From: Anisus vortex
Taxonomy: Eukaryota > Mollusca > Gastropoda > Planorbidae
DNA length: 64,000 nt
Direction: 5' to 3'
Assembly (NCBI GenBank): GCA_949126835.1
Contig: OX421497.1
Coordinates: 13,239,132 to 13,303,131, forward strand
The position numbers and the translations under genes were made by a program. The notes beneath the pieces are model-generated. The model was not told the origin of the DNA and ran no database searches. It saw only the letters and a list, made by a program, of their open reading frames with translations. Positions 13,676 to 24,900 of the stretch are shown piece by piece; position 1 is the stretch's first letter; every line of letters begins with the position of its first letter.

Positions 13676-13925
13676 GATCAAACTGATCCATGGGGACGGT
13701 GAATGAACGTTCATCTGTTTGTCTGGCCACGGCGTACTATGGGATTGTATGAGCAGCACAACTTTAACCCAACTAAATTCATGTACCCATCAGAGCAGGG
13801 TAGACCCAGGCACACTCTGACCCGAAAATCTAATCCTAGCCTTCATCAGGATTTTAACTCAGGTCCTTGGGTACGCCATCCGAACGCACAGCCGCCCGGC
13901 CACCTGCACCCATTGTTTTAGGCGG
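13676..13925 (-). mobile_element. SINE (tRNA-derived family), copy 2, nearly full length
   Basis: Read on the minus strand, a tRNA-like head carries an A-box-like TGGCCGGGCGG and a B-box-like GAGTTAAAATCC. A body then shares CTGGGTCTACCCTGCTCTGATGGGTACATG with the copy at 58.8 kb, and the 3' end is ATGGATCAGTTTGATC plus a T-rich tail. This supports a Pol III-type SINE mobilised by a LINE. The 72-codon ORF on the plus strand here is a by-product. Confidence 0.8.
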
Positions 13926-14150
13926 CATCGAAAACATGAAGAAGAATTTCAAATCAGATGTTAAGCTAAATTTAATTTTTATTTTAAAAGTAATACATTA
14001 TTTTGTTCAAACATGTTTATTATCATGAGATTTTTGGTTTTATAATCTAATTGCTATATCAAAATGAAATCATACCAAACAGCAAATAATAAAGCTTTAT
14101 TCAAATTAAATGTTATGATACATGTACATGAAATTCAAATGTTGTGTCGA
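13926..14150. other. 3' flank of GPCR 1
   Basis: AT-rich. An AATAAA signal on the minus strand lies at about 14,096-14,101, about 50 bases past the GPCR stop codon, a plausible polyadenylation signal. Confidence 0.5.
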
Positions 14151-15185
14151 TTATTGAGCCTGCCTTTCTTTTTTTAAGAATGAAAACATAATGAAAAATG
14201 CTTCTCTGTATTTGGTACTCCTTTTGTAATAAAATATTACAGGCACACTGCAATTAACTGTTTCCAGAAAGGTTGTAAAAGAGTAGCAGAAAGCGGTCAC
14301 GTCAAACAGCTGTCCGCCTATCTTCATTTCGACCACCAAACCTACGGCAGTGTTTAGGACCGAGACGGGAATCAGACAAACAATGTACATGGCCGATACT
14401 ATGGTCAGAATGGATATGGCCATGCGTTCCTTGTAAGAAATTCGAAAACTCGTTTTTTTGTCGTCAGCCTGGCAAGCTTTTTGTCTCCACAAAGACGCCG
14501 TCTTCAGTTTTATCACTAGTATTGTTGTGAAAACCGTCAGCATGATAATGGTGATGTATGGCAGAAACAAACCCGCAACGATGTAGTATATATTCATAAA
14601 GCTTGCTCTGTTTTCTCTCAGGTATACACTTAAAATGGTTTTGTTTATGGCGGGCACATACTTCCAGTCGACGTATACAAAACAATAAGGTAGTACCAAG
14701 TACCCAAGTAAAAACACAAAGATCCCAGTGTTAACGATTACCGATACTTTTGCGTTGACGAATCTCTTCACCTTCAAGGGCAGGACCACACAGAGACATC
14801 TCTCGAAGGCTGCGAAAGAAGTTATGAGCCCACTGACCCGTAGGAAGTACTCAACCAGGTAAATCACCAGGAAGAACATGTCGTTCTTCAGCATGATGAG
14901 GTCAGCTTCATTGGTCCAGGGATTCACTACATGGATGTAAATCTGCTTAGTTACCAGAAACCCCAGATCGCTGATCGACAGAGCCGTGAACGTTACATTG
15001 GCCCCGTCCTTATAGCCCTGTTTCTTAAAATTGATTATGTTCACAACGTTGCCTATGATGCCAAAGAAGCTGACGACTTCAGAAAAGCAAAGCAAATTGA
15101 TAGTCACGAAGGCATTATGTATTAGAGGATCTATGGCATGTTGTGACTTTAATGTTAGATCTATTAACGCTTTTGAGAAATTCAT
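14151..15185 (-). CDS. Class-A GPCR, candidate chemoreceptor (GPCR 1)
   Basis: Intronless 344-residue seven-helix receptor. Helices by hydrophobicity are roughly 31-54, 62-85, 103-127, 147-170, 197-226, 253-278 and 294-320. Class-A marks are GN in helix 1 (45-46), LSISDL in helix 2 (D73) and ERC (128-130) in place of DRY. Helix 7 carries NCSVPVIFYY (311-320) where NPxxY is expected. No cysteine is seen at the top of helix 3 or in the second extracellular loop, so the usual disulfide appears absent. N-glycosylation sites are N2 and NKT (181). The start is supported by conservation with the paralogue at 34.3 kb (about 77% identity, no gaps, by hand count). Intronless, lineage-expanded receptors of this kind include gastropod candidate chemoreceptors; a peptide receptor is an alternative. 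Ligand unknown. Confidence 0.88.
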   Translation of the reverse strand: MNFSKALIDLTLKSQHAIDPLIHNAFVTINLLCFSEVVSFFGIIGNVVNIINFKKQGYKDGANVTFTALSISDLGFLVTKQIYIHVVNPWTNEADLIMLKNDMFFLVIYLVEYFLRVSGLITSFAAFERCLCVVLPLKVKRFVNAKVSVIVNTGIFVFLLGYLVLPYCFVYVDWKYVPAINKTILSVYLRENRASFMNIYYIVAGLFLPYITIIMLTVFTTILVIKLKTASLWRQKACQADDKKTSFRISYKERMAISILTIVSAMYIVCLIPVSVLNTAVGLVVEMKIGGQLFDVTAFCYSFTTFLETVNCSVPVIFYYKRSTKYREAFFIMFSFLKKERQAQ

Positions 15186-16695
15186 ATTTTATTTATAGCT
15201 TATTGAAAAATTAAAAATGGAAGTTTTTAAAAATATATTATATAAGCTTATATCTATAAATATATTTTTATACAGACAATTTTACGTTGTTTGGTATAAG
15301 TTTGCAGGATTTACGAATCAGAGAGCTAGTCTATATCTTTTTTAAAAACTTCTGAATTTATAATACATAAACTGGATTGCTAAATTAGTGTTACAATGCA
15401 CTACTTGACTAATTGACTTTTTTTTTTTTTTAAATAGTTTACAGTTTTATTGTTGTTATGAATTACTGCTTTTCTTTTCTTACATTCATGTCAAGCTATT
15501 ATTATTATTTATTTAAATTTATCTAAACTGATCGTTGTATAAGATACACAAGTTGGTTCAAATTTTATTAACGATGTTATAATGTTTTAAAATGTTTTTA
15601 ATTATCTAGAGTAAAAAGGCTCATAATTATACATCATTAAATACAAAGAAATGATTAAATCAAGTGAATGCAATCTTGCAATATCGATCAAAATCATGAC
15701 GAAATCTGTAGTAAAAGTCATGACTCACTTAGAACCTTTCTTCAAACAAGGTCATAGTTTGTTTTGATAAACAAATGTTTCTCCCGAAAACATTAAATTA
15801 TAGAATATCTCTCAATTTAATAACGAGTCAAAAAGGATTTGACTAGAATATTCTTCTTGATGATGGCGCTAATAATGATGTAAAGCTAGCATAATGTTCG
15901 TAATAGTTACTTTCAATTCATAGCAAATTACAGGTTAGTGCTTATATCTTACACACATACGTTCAAAAGGCGATTACTGCAGCTAGTCAAAATGAAATAG
16001 TATTTAGCCGACATTTCAAAAGAATTTATTTTTAGTGTTCAAGATCTAGTCAATATTTCACAATGTTCAAAGTTAGAAAAAAAAAACAAATACGAAATAA
16101 TAATAAAAGCCACTATCAAATCCAAGACTTATTGATTACATAGACTCTATTTAAATCTTGATGTAGACATGTTTATCGTTGTTTATTATTGATTGCAATG
16201 ATAGCCCTGACATCATAATCAGTATATTTTAATAATAGTTAGTATGAGAGTCAGTGAAATTTTGACAAAAACAACAAACAAACAAACTACAAACATCAAA
16301 ACACACAAAAATTAGAACAACAACAAATAAATAAAACAATCAGCCACTCCACTATTTGATATTGATGTGGAATATGGATAAAAGTTTTTATATAAGTTTT
16401 AGTTTGTATTACTCTGTCGTAAAAAAAAGCTGTATTTCTTTTGTGCGTTCCTATATAAACGTTCATTGTTTAGCCTTCTCTATTATACAAAGTTAAGGAT
16501 TCAAGCGGGTTGAAATAGGTGAAAAGGAGATTTTTTAAAATACTGAAAGAGAAAATCCAAACTGGGGGAATAACAAAATCTGAACAGATAATCATGCTGC
16601 AAACAGTAGTGCAAGCTTTGATACAATACAAGTGATAATAAATGGCACTAAACTATAAAGTTTATAGAAATAAAATTGACAAGTACTTTTTACTA
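15186..16695. other. Intergenic, upstream of GPCR 1
   Basis: AT-rich, no ORF of note and no recognised repeat. The GPCR promoter must lie near its right-hand edge-to-ATG region (15,186-15,400), but no clear TATA element decides it. Confidence 0.5.
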
Positions 16696-17010
16696 ATTAA
16701 ATTTGCAGCGAAAAACATATTTTAATCGGCGCAAACTGATATTGTTCGGTCATGTATTGCGGCATATTAACCAGTCGAAAAACATACCTCTAAGGCACTT
16801 TAGAATGTGGACGTCGGAGAGGCCACCAGCGGAAATGCTGGTTCGACAACATAAAATATTGGACAAGGCTGCAGTTGACTCAACTATTGACAACCGCTCA
16901 AGACAGGCAAAAGTGGAGAAGGTTGAATGCTAAGGTGCCCATTCGCACCTCCCAACTACGACGACGGTGAAGGGATTGATGAATACGATGATGTTTTTTT
17001 TCAATTGATG
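16696..17010 (+). pseudogene. LINE ORF2 C-terminal remnant
   Basis: Frame one starts RRKLILFGHVLRH (16,724 on). After a frameshift the translation continues QRKCWFDNIKYWTRLQLTQ and TAQDRQKWRRLNAKVP, ending with a stop near 16,970. This is the CR1/L2-like tail pattern also seen at the right edge of the window. Only the extreme C-terminus is present, so it is a 5'-truncated, frameshifted copy. Confidence 0.78.
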
Positions 17011-17063
17011 ATTGAACCAGTGAAAGTATGCAGATGTTATAACTACTGTTTTCATGAGGTAAA

Positions 17064-17306
17064 ATGAAATGGTGTTTTTAAACTTGTATAATGAAATGGT
17101 GTTTTTAAACTTGTATAATGAAATGGTGTTTTTAAACTTGTATAATGAAATGGTGTTTTTAAACTTGTATAATGAAATGGTGTTTTTAAACTTGTATAAT
17201 GAAATGGTGTTTTTAAACTTGTATAATGAAATGGTGTTTTTAAACGTGTATAATGAAATGGTGTTTTTAAACTTGTATAATGAAATGGTGTTTTTAAACT
17301 TGTATA
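17064..17306 (+). repeat. 27-bp minisatellite, nine units
   Basis: Nine tandem units of exactly 27 bp, consensus ATGAAATGGTGTTTTTAAAC plus TTGTATA, with a single T-to-G change in one unit. It begins about 50 bases after the LINE tail. The open frame over it (MVFLNLYNE repeated) results from a repeat length divisible by three and is not regarded as a gene. Confidence 0.95.
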
Positions 17307-17489
17307 AGTCCTTCAGATGACTTGTTGACGTTTTACAATTTCAATAAACATTGTCATCGACGTCATGATATTTATTCGTACAAAAAATCATAGTCGCTTG
17401 AATAATGTAACGAAATTGTCGATGCTCTTATTTATGCAAGTGTTTTTTATAAGCAAATATTAATACCATTATTTTTTAATCTGAAATAC

Positions 17490-18366
17490 CGTAAAATTTC
17501 GAGTATAAGCAGCACCTGTGTATAAGCTTATATGCTTTGTAAGGTGAAAAGCAATTAAAATTGAATTCACATGTAAGCTTATAAGTCGCACTAAAAAAAT
17601 CATTTGGTTAAGGTTACATGTATATTTTTATCCTTCCTTTTCTTTTTCACTGATGCTGTTTGTGAATTTTTATTTGTCGTATGTAATATCACATATTAGT
17701 TATTATGTAATATATATTATTATTATACGTCATTTTAAAACCTGCAAGCCAGAGATCCAAATAAGAAACGTATAAACTCGAACTCTGCTGACTTTCTAAT
17801 TATTCAAAGATCGGGAAATATTGGAGTCTCAATGTTGCCGATGCTACAAACTAAATGACCTTAGGCGTAGCTGTAGACTAAACTACAGCTAAATAGCATA
17901 GAAACACACACTACTGACTGAAAAAGTTGATACTTTTTTTTTTTCAAATAAAGTCATAAAACTTACAAATAATTAAAATTATACTACACTATATTTTATA
18001 ACAACAAAAGACTATAATACAAAATGGCAACTTTGTCGGACTTAACCGGGTCACGAATAAGAGATGGCTGAACTATAGTATGTTGATATGAAGTGTCTGA
18101 AATAACCGTTATTTGTGTAATTTTATTATTAAAAATAAATAATGATAAAAATAGATTTTTGCAACATTCTATAACATTTCAAGATTATTTTTTTCATTTT
18201 TATTTACGAATCTAGTCTTACAGTACTGCTTACGGTAGCCAATACGTTAATTGTAGTTGATATACTAACCTAGAAAAAAAAATTACAAGTGCAATGCAAC
18301 CCTTTCTCGGGTAAAAAAATTTGGTAAAAAAAAGTGTGGCTTATAGGCCTACTAAAGAATTTACGT
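17490..18366. mobile_element. Possible non-autonomous DNA transposon (MITE-like)
   Basis: The left end reads CCGTAAAATTTCGAGTATAA followed by GCAGCACCTGTGTATAAG. The right end, inverted, gives CGTAAATTCTTTAGTAGGCC followed by TATAAGCCACAC. The ends are therefore imperfect inverted repeats around an AT-rich, non-coding interior. No convincing target duplication was found. Confidence 0.35.
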
Positions 18367-19594
18367 TGGATATTAAATAGCACCAATAACATGAAAGTTA
18401 TTTCCAAACAGATAGTAGCCTAGGGGTTTGAAATTGTCAACTAAAAGCTTGACAAAAGACTTAATTGAATTCAGCTACCAATTTTGCTATTGCTATTAGA
18501 CTATATGGTGACACTCTACTCTGACCAATATTTTGAATCTTTTTATTTTGCGTCCCTGTGGACTGGCACCGGTTTGTACTGTTTGGAAAACGCTGTCCTA
18601 CAGAATGCTAATCAGTGCAGAACAACAAAATAATAATACAATAGACATCATCACTAAAATCATATTTAAGGGAAAGGGAGCGGTGGTTTGGTGTAAGAAA
18701 GTAATGGCAGTAAGCAGTTTTAAATATCTAGTGCTGTGGCGTTAAAGGTACTTATTCACTTAGAAGACTTTTTAAGTTTCCTGTTTTGACAACTGGACCG
18801 AGGTTTATGAATACACATAGCTTTACCGGACAGCCAGTAAGACATAGCTGGAGATATGATGGATAACAACATAATATTATCTGTTTTGTTTCAGTGCCAC
18901 TTTTGGGCTGATGTAATTGGCCGCGGAGAGGGGGATATGTACTCAATTGATCAATTGTCATCGGATGACGTTACACATTGTTAGAAGACTTCCATCAAAA
19001 GTATATACAAGGTGAATGACATTGCATTACACAGATCATTTATATGCTAATTTACAACATCACCTAACCAATAACACAGACACAACGAGCTATTGGAATG
19101 CGTGTTAAATTTATACTTTCAGTAACTGAAATAATGATCACCTAATTCAATTTCTTTATTTGTTCGATATATTAACACGGCATAGTTTTGTATATCAGGG
19201 GAGCTGATCAAGTAAATTAAGAAAGGTAGTTTTAGATTCACAATTATTGCCCCTTATAGTTACACAGAGCTGATAATTGTTATGATAATCAGTCGATGGC
19301 AGGTTTAACATGAAGGATCCAGGCCAAAGTTAATTAACAGGATCGCCCAAATCACAACAACACAACTAATTAACTAACAAAATAAATAAACTAAAAACCA
19401 TATGGAATGATAAGAATATAGCGATCCTCTTCAAAAATCAGGCTGACGCTTACTCTAGCCCTCTTCGTACTCTTACATGCCCGTGAGATTTTTATCAAGA
19501 CCATCCATCTTTAAAACACTACAAAAAACACATAATATACTAACAGACAAAAGCTTAAAATAGATTATGACTAAGCATATAACCTCTCAGCTAA
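18367..19594. other. Intergenic, nothing recognised
   Basis: Two 70-codon ORFs (18,533 plus, 18,752 minus) lack motifs. No repeat was identified. Confidence 0.5.
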
Positions 19595-20020
19595 TGATCA
19601 TCATTGGCTCCATAGTCTCGAAAGACGATTAGATTTGCGCTCCTGTGATTTGGCCAGCCCTGCAAAATTGACTGTGTCTGTGGAGACCTATCCTTGAGAG
19701 ACAGGCTCTATCGCATCTCTGGCACTTGAAAGCTGGACCGTTGGAGATTGTTAGGGGCAGCCTACTTTTCTTCGCTGCTCGTTTAGCCTCCGACATAAGG
19801 CGAAGTTTGCCCTCTGCCGCATTTATACCGGTGTGTAAGGTGCCTCTCCAACTATTTCTGTGCTGAGCAAGGTTCTCCCAGTTTCCGACCACTACATCTA
19901 TAGCCTTTGATCACGTTTGCAGACGTCCTTGAACCTGAGTTGGGGGCGGCCGGTAGCTCTCTTGCCTTCCGCGAGCTCAGCATATAGCAGGTCTTTTGGG
20001 ATTCGCCCACCCTTATCCTG
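19595..20020 (-). pseudogene. LINE ORF2 C-terminal remnant with C2H2 finger
   Basis: On the minus strand the sequence first reads GRIPKDLLYAELAEGKRA and GRPQLRFKDVCKRD. After a frameshift it continues VVGNWENLAQHRNSWRGTLH, and it ends with the finger CQRCDRACLSRIGLHRHSQF. This is the same protein-tail type as at 12.1-12.7 kb, from a different subfamily. A piece of the same 3' end lies at about 35,645-35,725 on the plus strand. It is degenerate and 5'-truncated. Confidence 0.83.
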
Positions 20021-20203
20021 GATATAGTCAGAATAAATGACAAAATAAAAACCCAAATATACCAAAAACCTAAAAGAATAATTTATCTCTCGAATAAATC
20101 AACACAACAGATCTACGCCAGGCAGTAATAAACGACTCAATATGAAATTACAATATAAATAGACCAGCAGAAGATATTTGGGCATTTATAAAAACAATCT
20201 TAA

Positions 20204-20536
20204 CCCATATCTTGCTGACGTTTTATGTTTTCGTGATTTTTATATATGTAATAGAAAGTTATGATGTAATAAACAAATGATATTATTTAGTGAATTATTT
20301 TTTTATTGAAATATTGAGATTTTTTCAAATGTCCTTAAAAAAGTACGCCAGCAAGAAATGATACCGTGACAGTGCGTGTATGAAAAAAAAAACAGGTCCT
20401 CTTATCTCAATGATAAATACATATTTTTATAACAATTTAAGCTAGAATGTTTAATTTATAGCTTTTCAAAACAATAAGATAAGAAAATAGCGTAATATAA
20501 CATTTGCATTCGAGTGACATCAGGGCTCGGAATGGG
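20204..20536. mobile_element. Possible piggyBac-type MITE
   Basis: It is flanked by TTAA at 20,200-20,203 and 20,537-20,540 and begins CCCAT and ends ATGGG, the CCC/GGG ends typical of piggyBac elements. An internal imperfect inverted repeat (TCTTGCTGACGT and GTACGCCAGCAAGA) resembles a piece at about 30,970-30,995 that also ends GGG-TTAA. Non-coding. Confidence 0.4.
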
Positions 20537-20554
20537 TTAACTTAACAAACAAGA

Positions 20555-20652
20555 AATACCAGTAACATCATTTAAAACACTAATAAAAATGCAAAACTAG
20601 ACTCTGACCACAGATGAGCGTAGGACGCAATAATCTTCTTTACAGAAGGATC
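20555..20652 (+). repeat. Dispersed repeat, second copy
   Basis: Same sequence as 9692-9800 with scattered substitutions; class unknown. Confidence 0.6.
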
Positions 20653-20882
20653 ATGTGTAATATATAATATAATATTATATCAATCATATTTAATTGTAAA
20701 AAAGTATGCTTTATATAATAATATCTTTGTTTGTTTGCATAATATGATGTAGATATTGTGATACTCGGCGCAAGCACCTAGATAAATATATATATATAGG
20801 CAGCTGAGCCAACAGTAGTTGATATCACTCATTACTTATAACACAATCTGATATTCTTTCCGATAATACATTATATAGGTAT

Positions 20883-21558
20883 TGTCATGTATATTGTTTT
20901 TCCAAGAATTGGAACACGCAATGTTTATTCTCCTCTCTCTCTCTTTTCTTACTACACACAATATTAGGACGTTTAGTAGGAAAACGAAAGATTCTAGGTA
21001 ATGCTGGGATTCTGTGTTGATCTCAAATTCTCAGAGTCTGGGAACGACTCATTATTTAATAGGGGAAGTTCCTATCGTTTTTGTTATGAGTTTTGTAATG
21101 ATACCATGATTTTCACCCCTACTGGTAATGGGTCTATCCCTTGCACCACTCGGATAGTATTTAATGATTTGTTTTGTCTGAAAGACAGAGAGTTTCAAAA
21201 TATGTTCGTTTGAGAACGTTTGTGTTTGCACTATTTTATTCTAACTGTACATAATAGATATATTGTATATATTGAACATACCACCTGAAATAAACTATCA
21301 ACAACAGTTACACTGAAGCTTCCTTGTCAAATTACTATCCTATTGTGTTGAATACATTACTATAAGATTTATCTACTACCATAATATACAAGAAAGGAAA
21401 TGTTGGAATACAAATACTGAATTTGTGCCCAGGCCTATAAGAAGAGTTCGTGTAATACTGAAACATAAATACTAATAATTAAAGTCTCCCCTAGGACTAA
21501 CGAGAATTATCAGCAAGATCTACACAGCTCTGGCCACAAGGGGATTGTGGACGTAACA
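20883..21558 (+). repeat. 5' LTR of the Gmr1-like element
   Basis: 676 bp, starting TGTCATGT and ending GTAACA. Against the 3' LTR it differs by eye at four positions (about 21,208, 21,386, 21,410 and 21,434). It carries a 71-codon ORF (21,001-21,213) also present in the other LTR, probably incidental. AATAAA occurs at about 21,290, a candidate polyadenylation signal. Confidence 0.95.
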
Positions 21559-21734
21559 AAATTTGGTGGTCTCGCCCGGTATATTTGAGTTCTACTTTTC
21601 CTGACCTAGGATTAACAAAATTTAGTGGTCTCGTTCGATATATTTGAGTTCTACTTTTCCTGATCTAGGATTGGAAAAAAATTTGTTGATCTCGTCTGGA
21701 AAATTTGAGTTATATTTTTCCTGACATAGAAATA
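21558..21734 (+). repeat. Triplicated 59-61-bp leader repeat
   Basis: Three tandem copies start at about 21,558, 21,617 and 21,678. Each has the form AAAATTTGGTGGTCTCG, then ATATTTGAGTTCTACTTTTC, then CTGACCTAGG. The first copy contains the primer-binding-site candidate; copies two and three carry mutated versions of it. Confidence 0.85.
21564..21579 (+). other. Candidate tRNA primer-binding site
   Basis: TGGTGGTCTCGCCCGG begins five bases after the 5' LTR. It starts with the TGG expected opposite a tRNA CCA end and would pair with a tRNA 3' end of the form CGAGACCACCA preceded by a CCGGG T-stem. The tRNA species was not identified. Confidence 0.55.
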
Positions 21735-21981
21735 TTTTGTGACATTAGTAGTACTGAGAGCGGCATATTTGTGTTTCGTTTTCTAGGACTGTGAAACTAT
21801 TCTTTTTTAAAAAAAGAGGAGAGAACTGGTTTGCGCATTTATTCCTTGGGAAGTGTGAAGATTCCACGAAGTGTTTAATATTATATTGTGCAAATTTCTG
21901 GACAAATCGTAAGTTGGAACTTTATATTTTATTATACAATATATCCTACTCTACTATCACAAATATTTCGAACGCTATACT

Positions 21982-24900
21982 ATGGCTTCGAATATATCAA
22001 GTGAGGAACTTAAGGCCATGTCATTTGCTGAACTAAAAGAATTAGCTGAGTCCTTTGGGATTGAGGCAGGACAGGCAAGACCTAATCGTAATCGTTTGAT
22101 CAAAGAAATTATGACATGTTTGAACGGGCAGAATGCCATGAACACTGTTAATGTAGTTGAAGTGGGACAGAACGATATCAATGAAGGTTATGTAGCTCCC
22201 AGTGGGGGCGAGGTAATTGCCCACGGAGACGAGGTAAGAAATATGTCATCTAGATCATCAAACAATGATGAAGATGAAGGGTTGAGTGAAAACCTAAAAT
22301 TCCAATTAGCTATGAAGAGAATGGAATTAGAAAGTATGGAAAGGAGAGAATTGGAAAGAATTAGGATTGAAATTGAAAGGGAAAATGAAAGAATTAGGAT
22401 TGAAAGCAGAGAAAGGATAGAGATGGCACGCATGAACAGACCTGACCATCGTAGGGACAGCAATGGTATGGATATTAGCGCAATGAAGCAACACTTGCCT
22501 ATATTCAGAGAAGAAGATGTTCAAGATTTCTTTTTGCTTTTTGAGAGGATAGCTGTAGATTATCAGTTCCCTGATGATAAGATGGCTTTATTGTTAAGGT
22601 CAACTCTCAACAAAGGAAAAGCATTGGACGTAGTGTTGAGTTTAACACCCGAGGAAATAAATGACTATGAAGTTATCAAAGATAGGGTGCTCAAAAGTTA
22701 TTCCCTGACACCAGAAAAATATAGAAAGCTATTTAGAGACAGAAAGAAGGCATATGATCAAACTCATGTAGACTTTTTGAGACAAAAGGAGAAAATGTTA
22801 GAACAGTGGCTAAGGTCACAGAATGTAAGTGAGTTTGATAAACTCAAGAACCTAATATTGTTTGAGGAATTCAATGATTGTATTCGAGTGGATATTAAAA
22901 CCCACATCTCAGACCGAGGGGTTGAAGATGTGCATGAAGCTGCTAGATTGGCAGATAACTATGCCATAATTCACGCCAGCATAAAGCCATATTATGCTGA
23001 CAAACCCAAAGTGCACAAACCAGAGCCCAAGGAGGCTAGTAAACCAAAAGAGACAAGTGAAAACAATAATAAGAACAGTGGTGTAAATAATAATAGTAAC
23101 TTAGTTCATTTCAGGAAGCAGACAGATGTAAATAAAGCAAAGGTGGTATGTTTCAATTGCAAGAAAGAGGGCCACATGAAGAAAGATTGTTGGATCCTTA
23201 CCAAGAAGCAAGGTGCTATTCTACACTGTGCCAGAGTGCAGAAAGATAGCAAGCAGACAGAAGAAGTGTGCAACACAGGGTCAAGAAACTCAAAAGAAAT
23301 GCGGCCGGCATCGCCCATAGTTGTGGAGTCGATGGTTTTTGAGAACAGTCTATCTAAGGTAAAAGAGAATAGCTGTACTCAATCTATTATGCTTTCAGAA
23401 GGCCGTGAGGAACAGATGGTTCCTGAAGTCCCGGAAGAGGACGACCTATCCGATTTTCGACCCTTTGTCTACGAGGGGACAGTGTCGACAGAAGTCGATG
23501 TACTCAGCAAGAAGAAAATACAGATATTACGTGACACGGGTTCTGCTGTCAGCGTGATCCTGGAGGGCAGTGTGCCGTTAACAGATGCCACCAGTACCGG
23601 TGAGTCTGTTGTGCTAAGAGGTGCTAGTATGGAGGCTGTGGAAGCTCCACTGCACAGAATAAAACTCGAGTCGGATATTTTTACAGGTAACATCGTAGTG
23701 GGAGTGTGGCGCGCACTACCCGTCAAAGACGTTTCCATGATATTAGGAAATGACATTATGGGCGGCAGAGTCACTGTCGAGCCCATGGTTAAAGTGTTGG
23801 AGACAAAGATGGCGGAGGACAAAAACCTACGTCTTGCCAATGAACGCCCAACATGTGCACTGACAAGAGCAATGCAGAAAAAGAAGTCGGTAAAGACTCC
23901 TGCTACGCCGTGTAGTGCAACGAAAGATGTGTTTGTCTGTTCTGAAGACACACATGCGAATGAAACAGTGATAACAGAAACACCTGACATCGATTTAAGT
24001 GCTACGTTCTTTGCTGAACTAACAACTGGTGATGCAACAGAGAACGATAACATTTTGTCACCAAAGCAGAAATTGGTGAAAGAACAATTGAATGACGAAG
24101 TAATAATGCAACTCAGAATGAAAGCTGTTGATGAAAAGACTGCAGATGCAATGGCGGAATGTTTTTACATGAAAGATGAAGTGTTGATGAGAAAGTCGAA
24201 ACCGCTCAACTCAGGTACAAACGAGTGGGACAGTATTCACCAGATTGTAATACCTAAGTGCTATCGTCAAGATATACTGCGTATGGCGCATGATCTTCCT
24301 TTCGCTGGTCACATGGGAGTCCGAAAAACGCACCACCGTATCCTCCCTTACTTCTACTGGCCAGGACTGAGAAGAGATGTCGAACAATACTGCAAGACTT
24401 GCCACGTATGCCAAATGGTAGGACGTCCTAACCAACGAATTCCTGTCGCTCCACTCCAGCCGATACCAGCGTTCGACGAACCATTCAGTCATATACTCAT
24501 TGATTGCGTGGGCCCGTTGCCGAAAACAAAAGCCGGTTTTCAATACCTGCTCACAGTCATGTGTTCACCCACTCGCTTCCTGGAAGCCATTCCGTTGCGG
24601 AACATAACAACAGTGAAGGTGGTAGACGCCCTGACAAATTTCTTTACACGTTATGGCCTACCGAAGACAGTACAGTCCGACCAGGGGACTAACTTTACTT
24701 CGAACATTTTCAAACAAGTCATGGAACAATTAGGGATAAGCCATAGGCTATCAAGTGCCTATCATCCTGAGAGCCAGGGAGCTCTGGAAAGGTTTCATCA
24801 GATATTAAAATCGATGCTTAAAAAGTACTGTTATGAAAACGAGAAAGACTGGGATAAGGGTGTGCCTTATGTACTGTTCGCTGCAAGGGAGGCCACTCAG

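Noticed and set aside
17069..17320. Repeat protein MVFLNLYNE
   Set aside because: The 27-bp minisatellite is divisible by three and stop-free in one frame; there is no gene context.
23469..24053. 194-codon minus-strand ORF in the retrotransposon
   Set aside because: Antisense shadow of the gag-pol reading frame.
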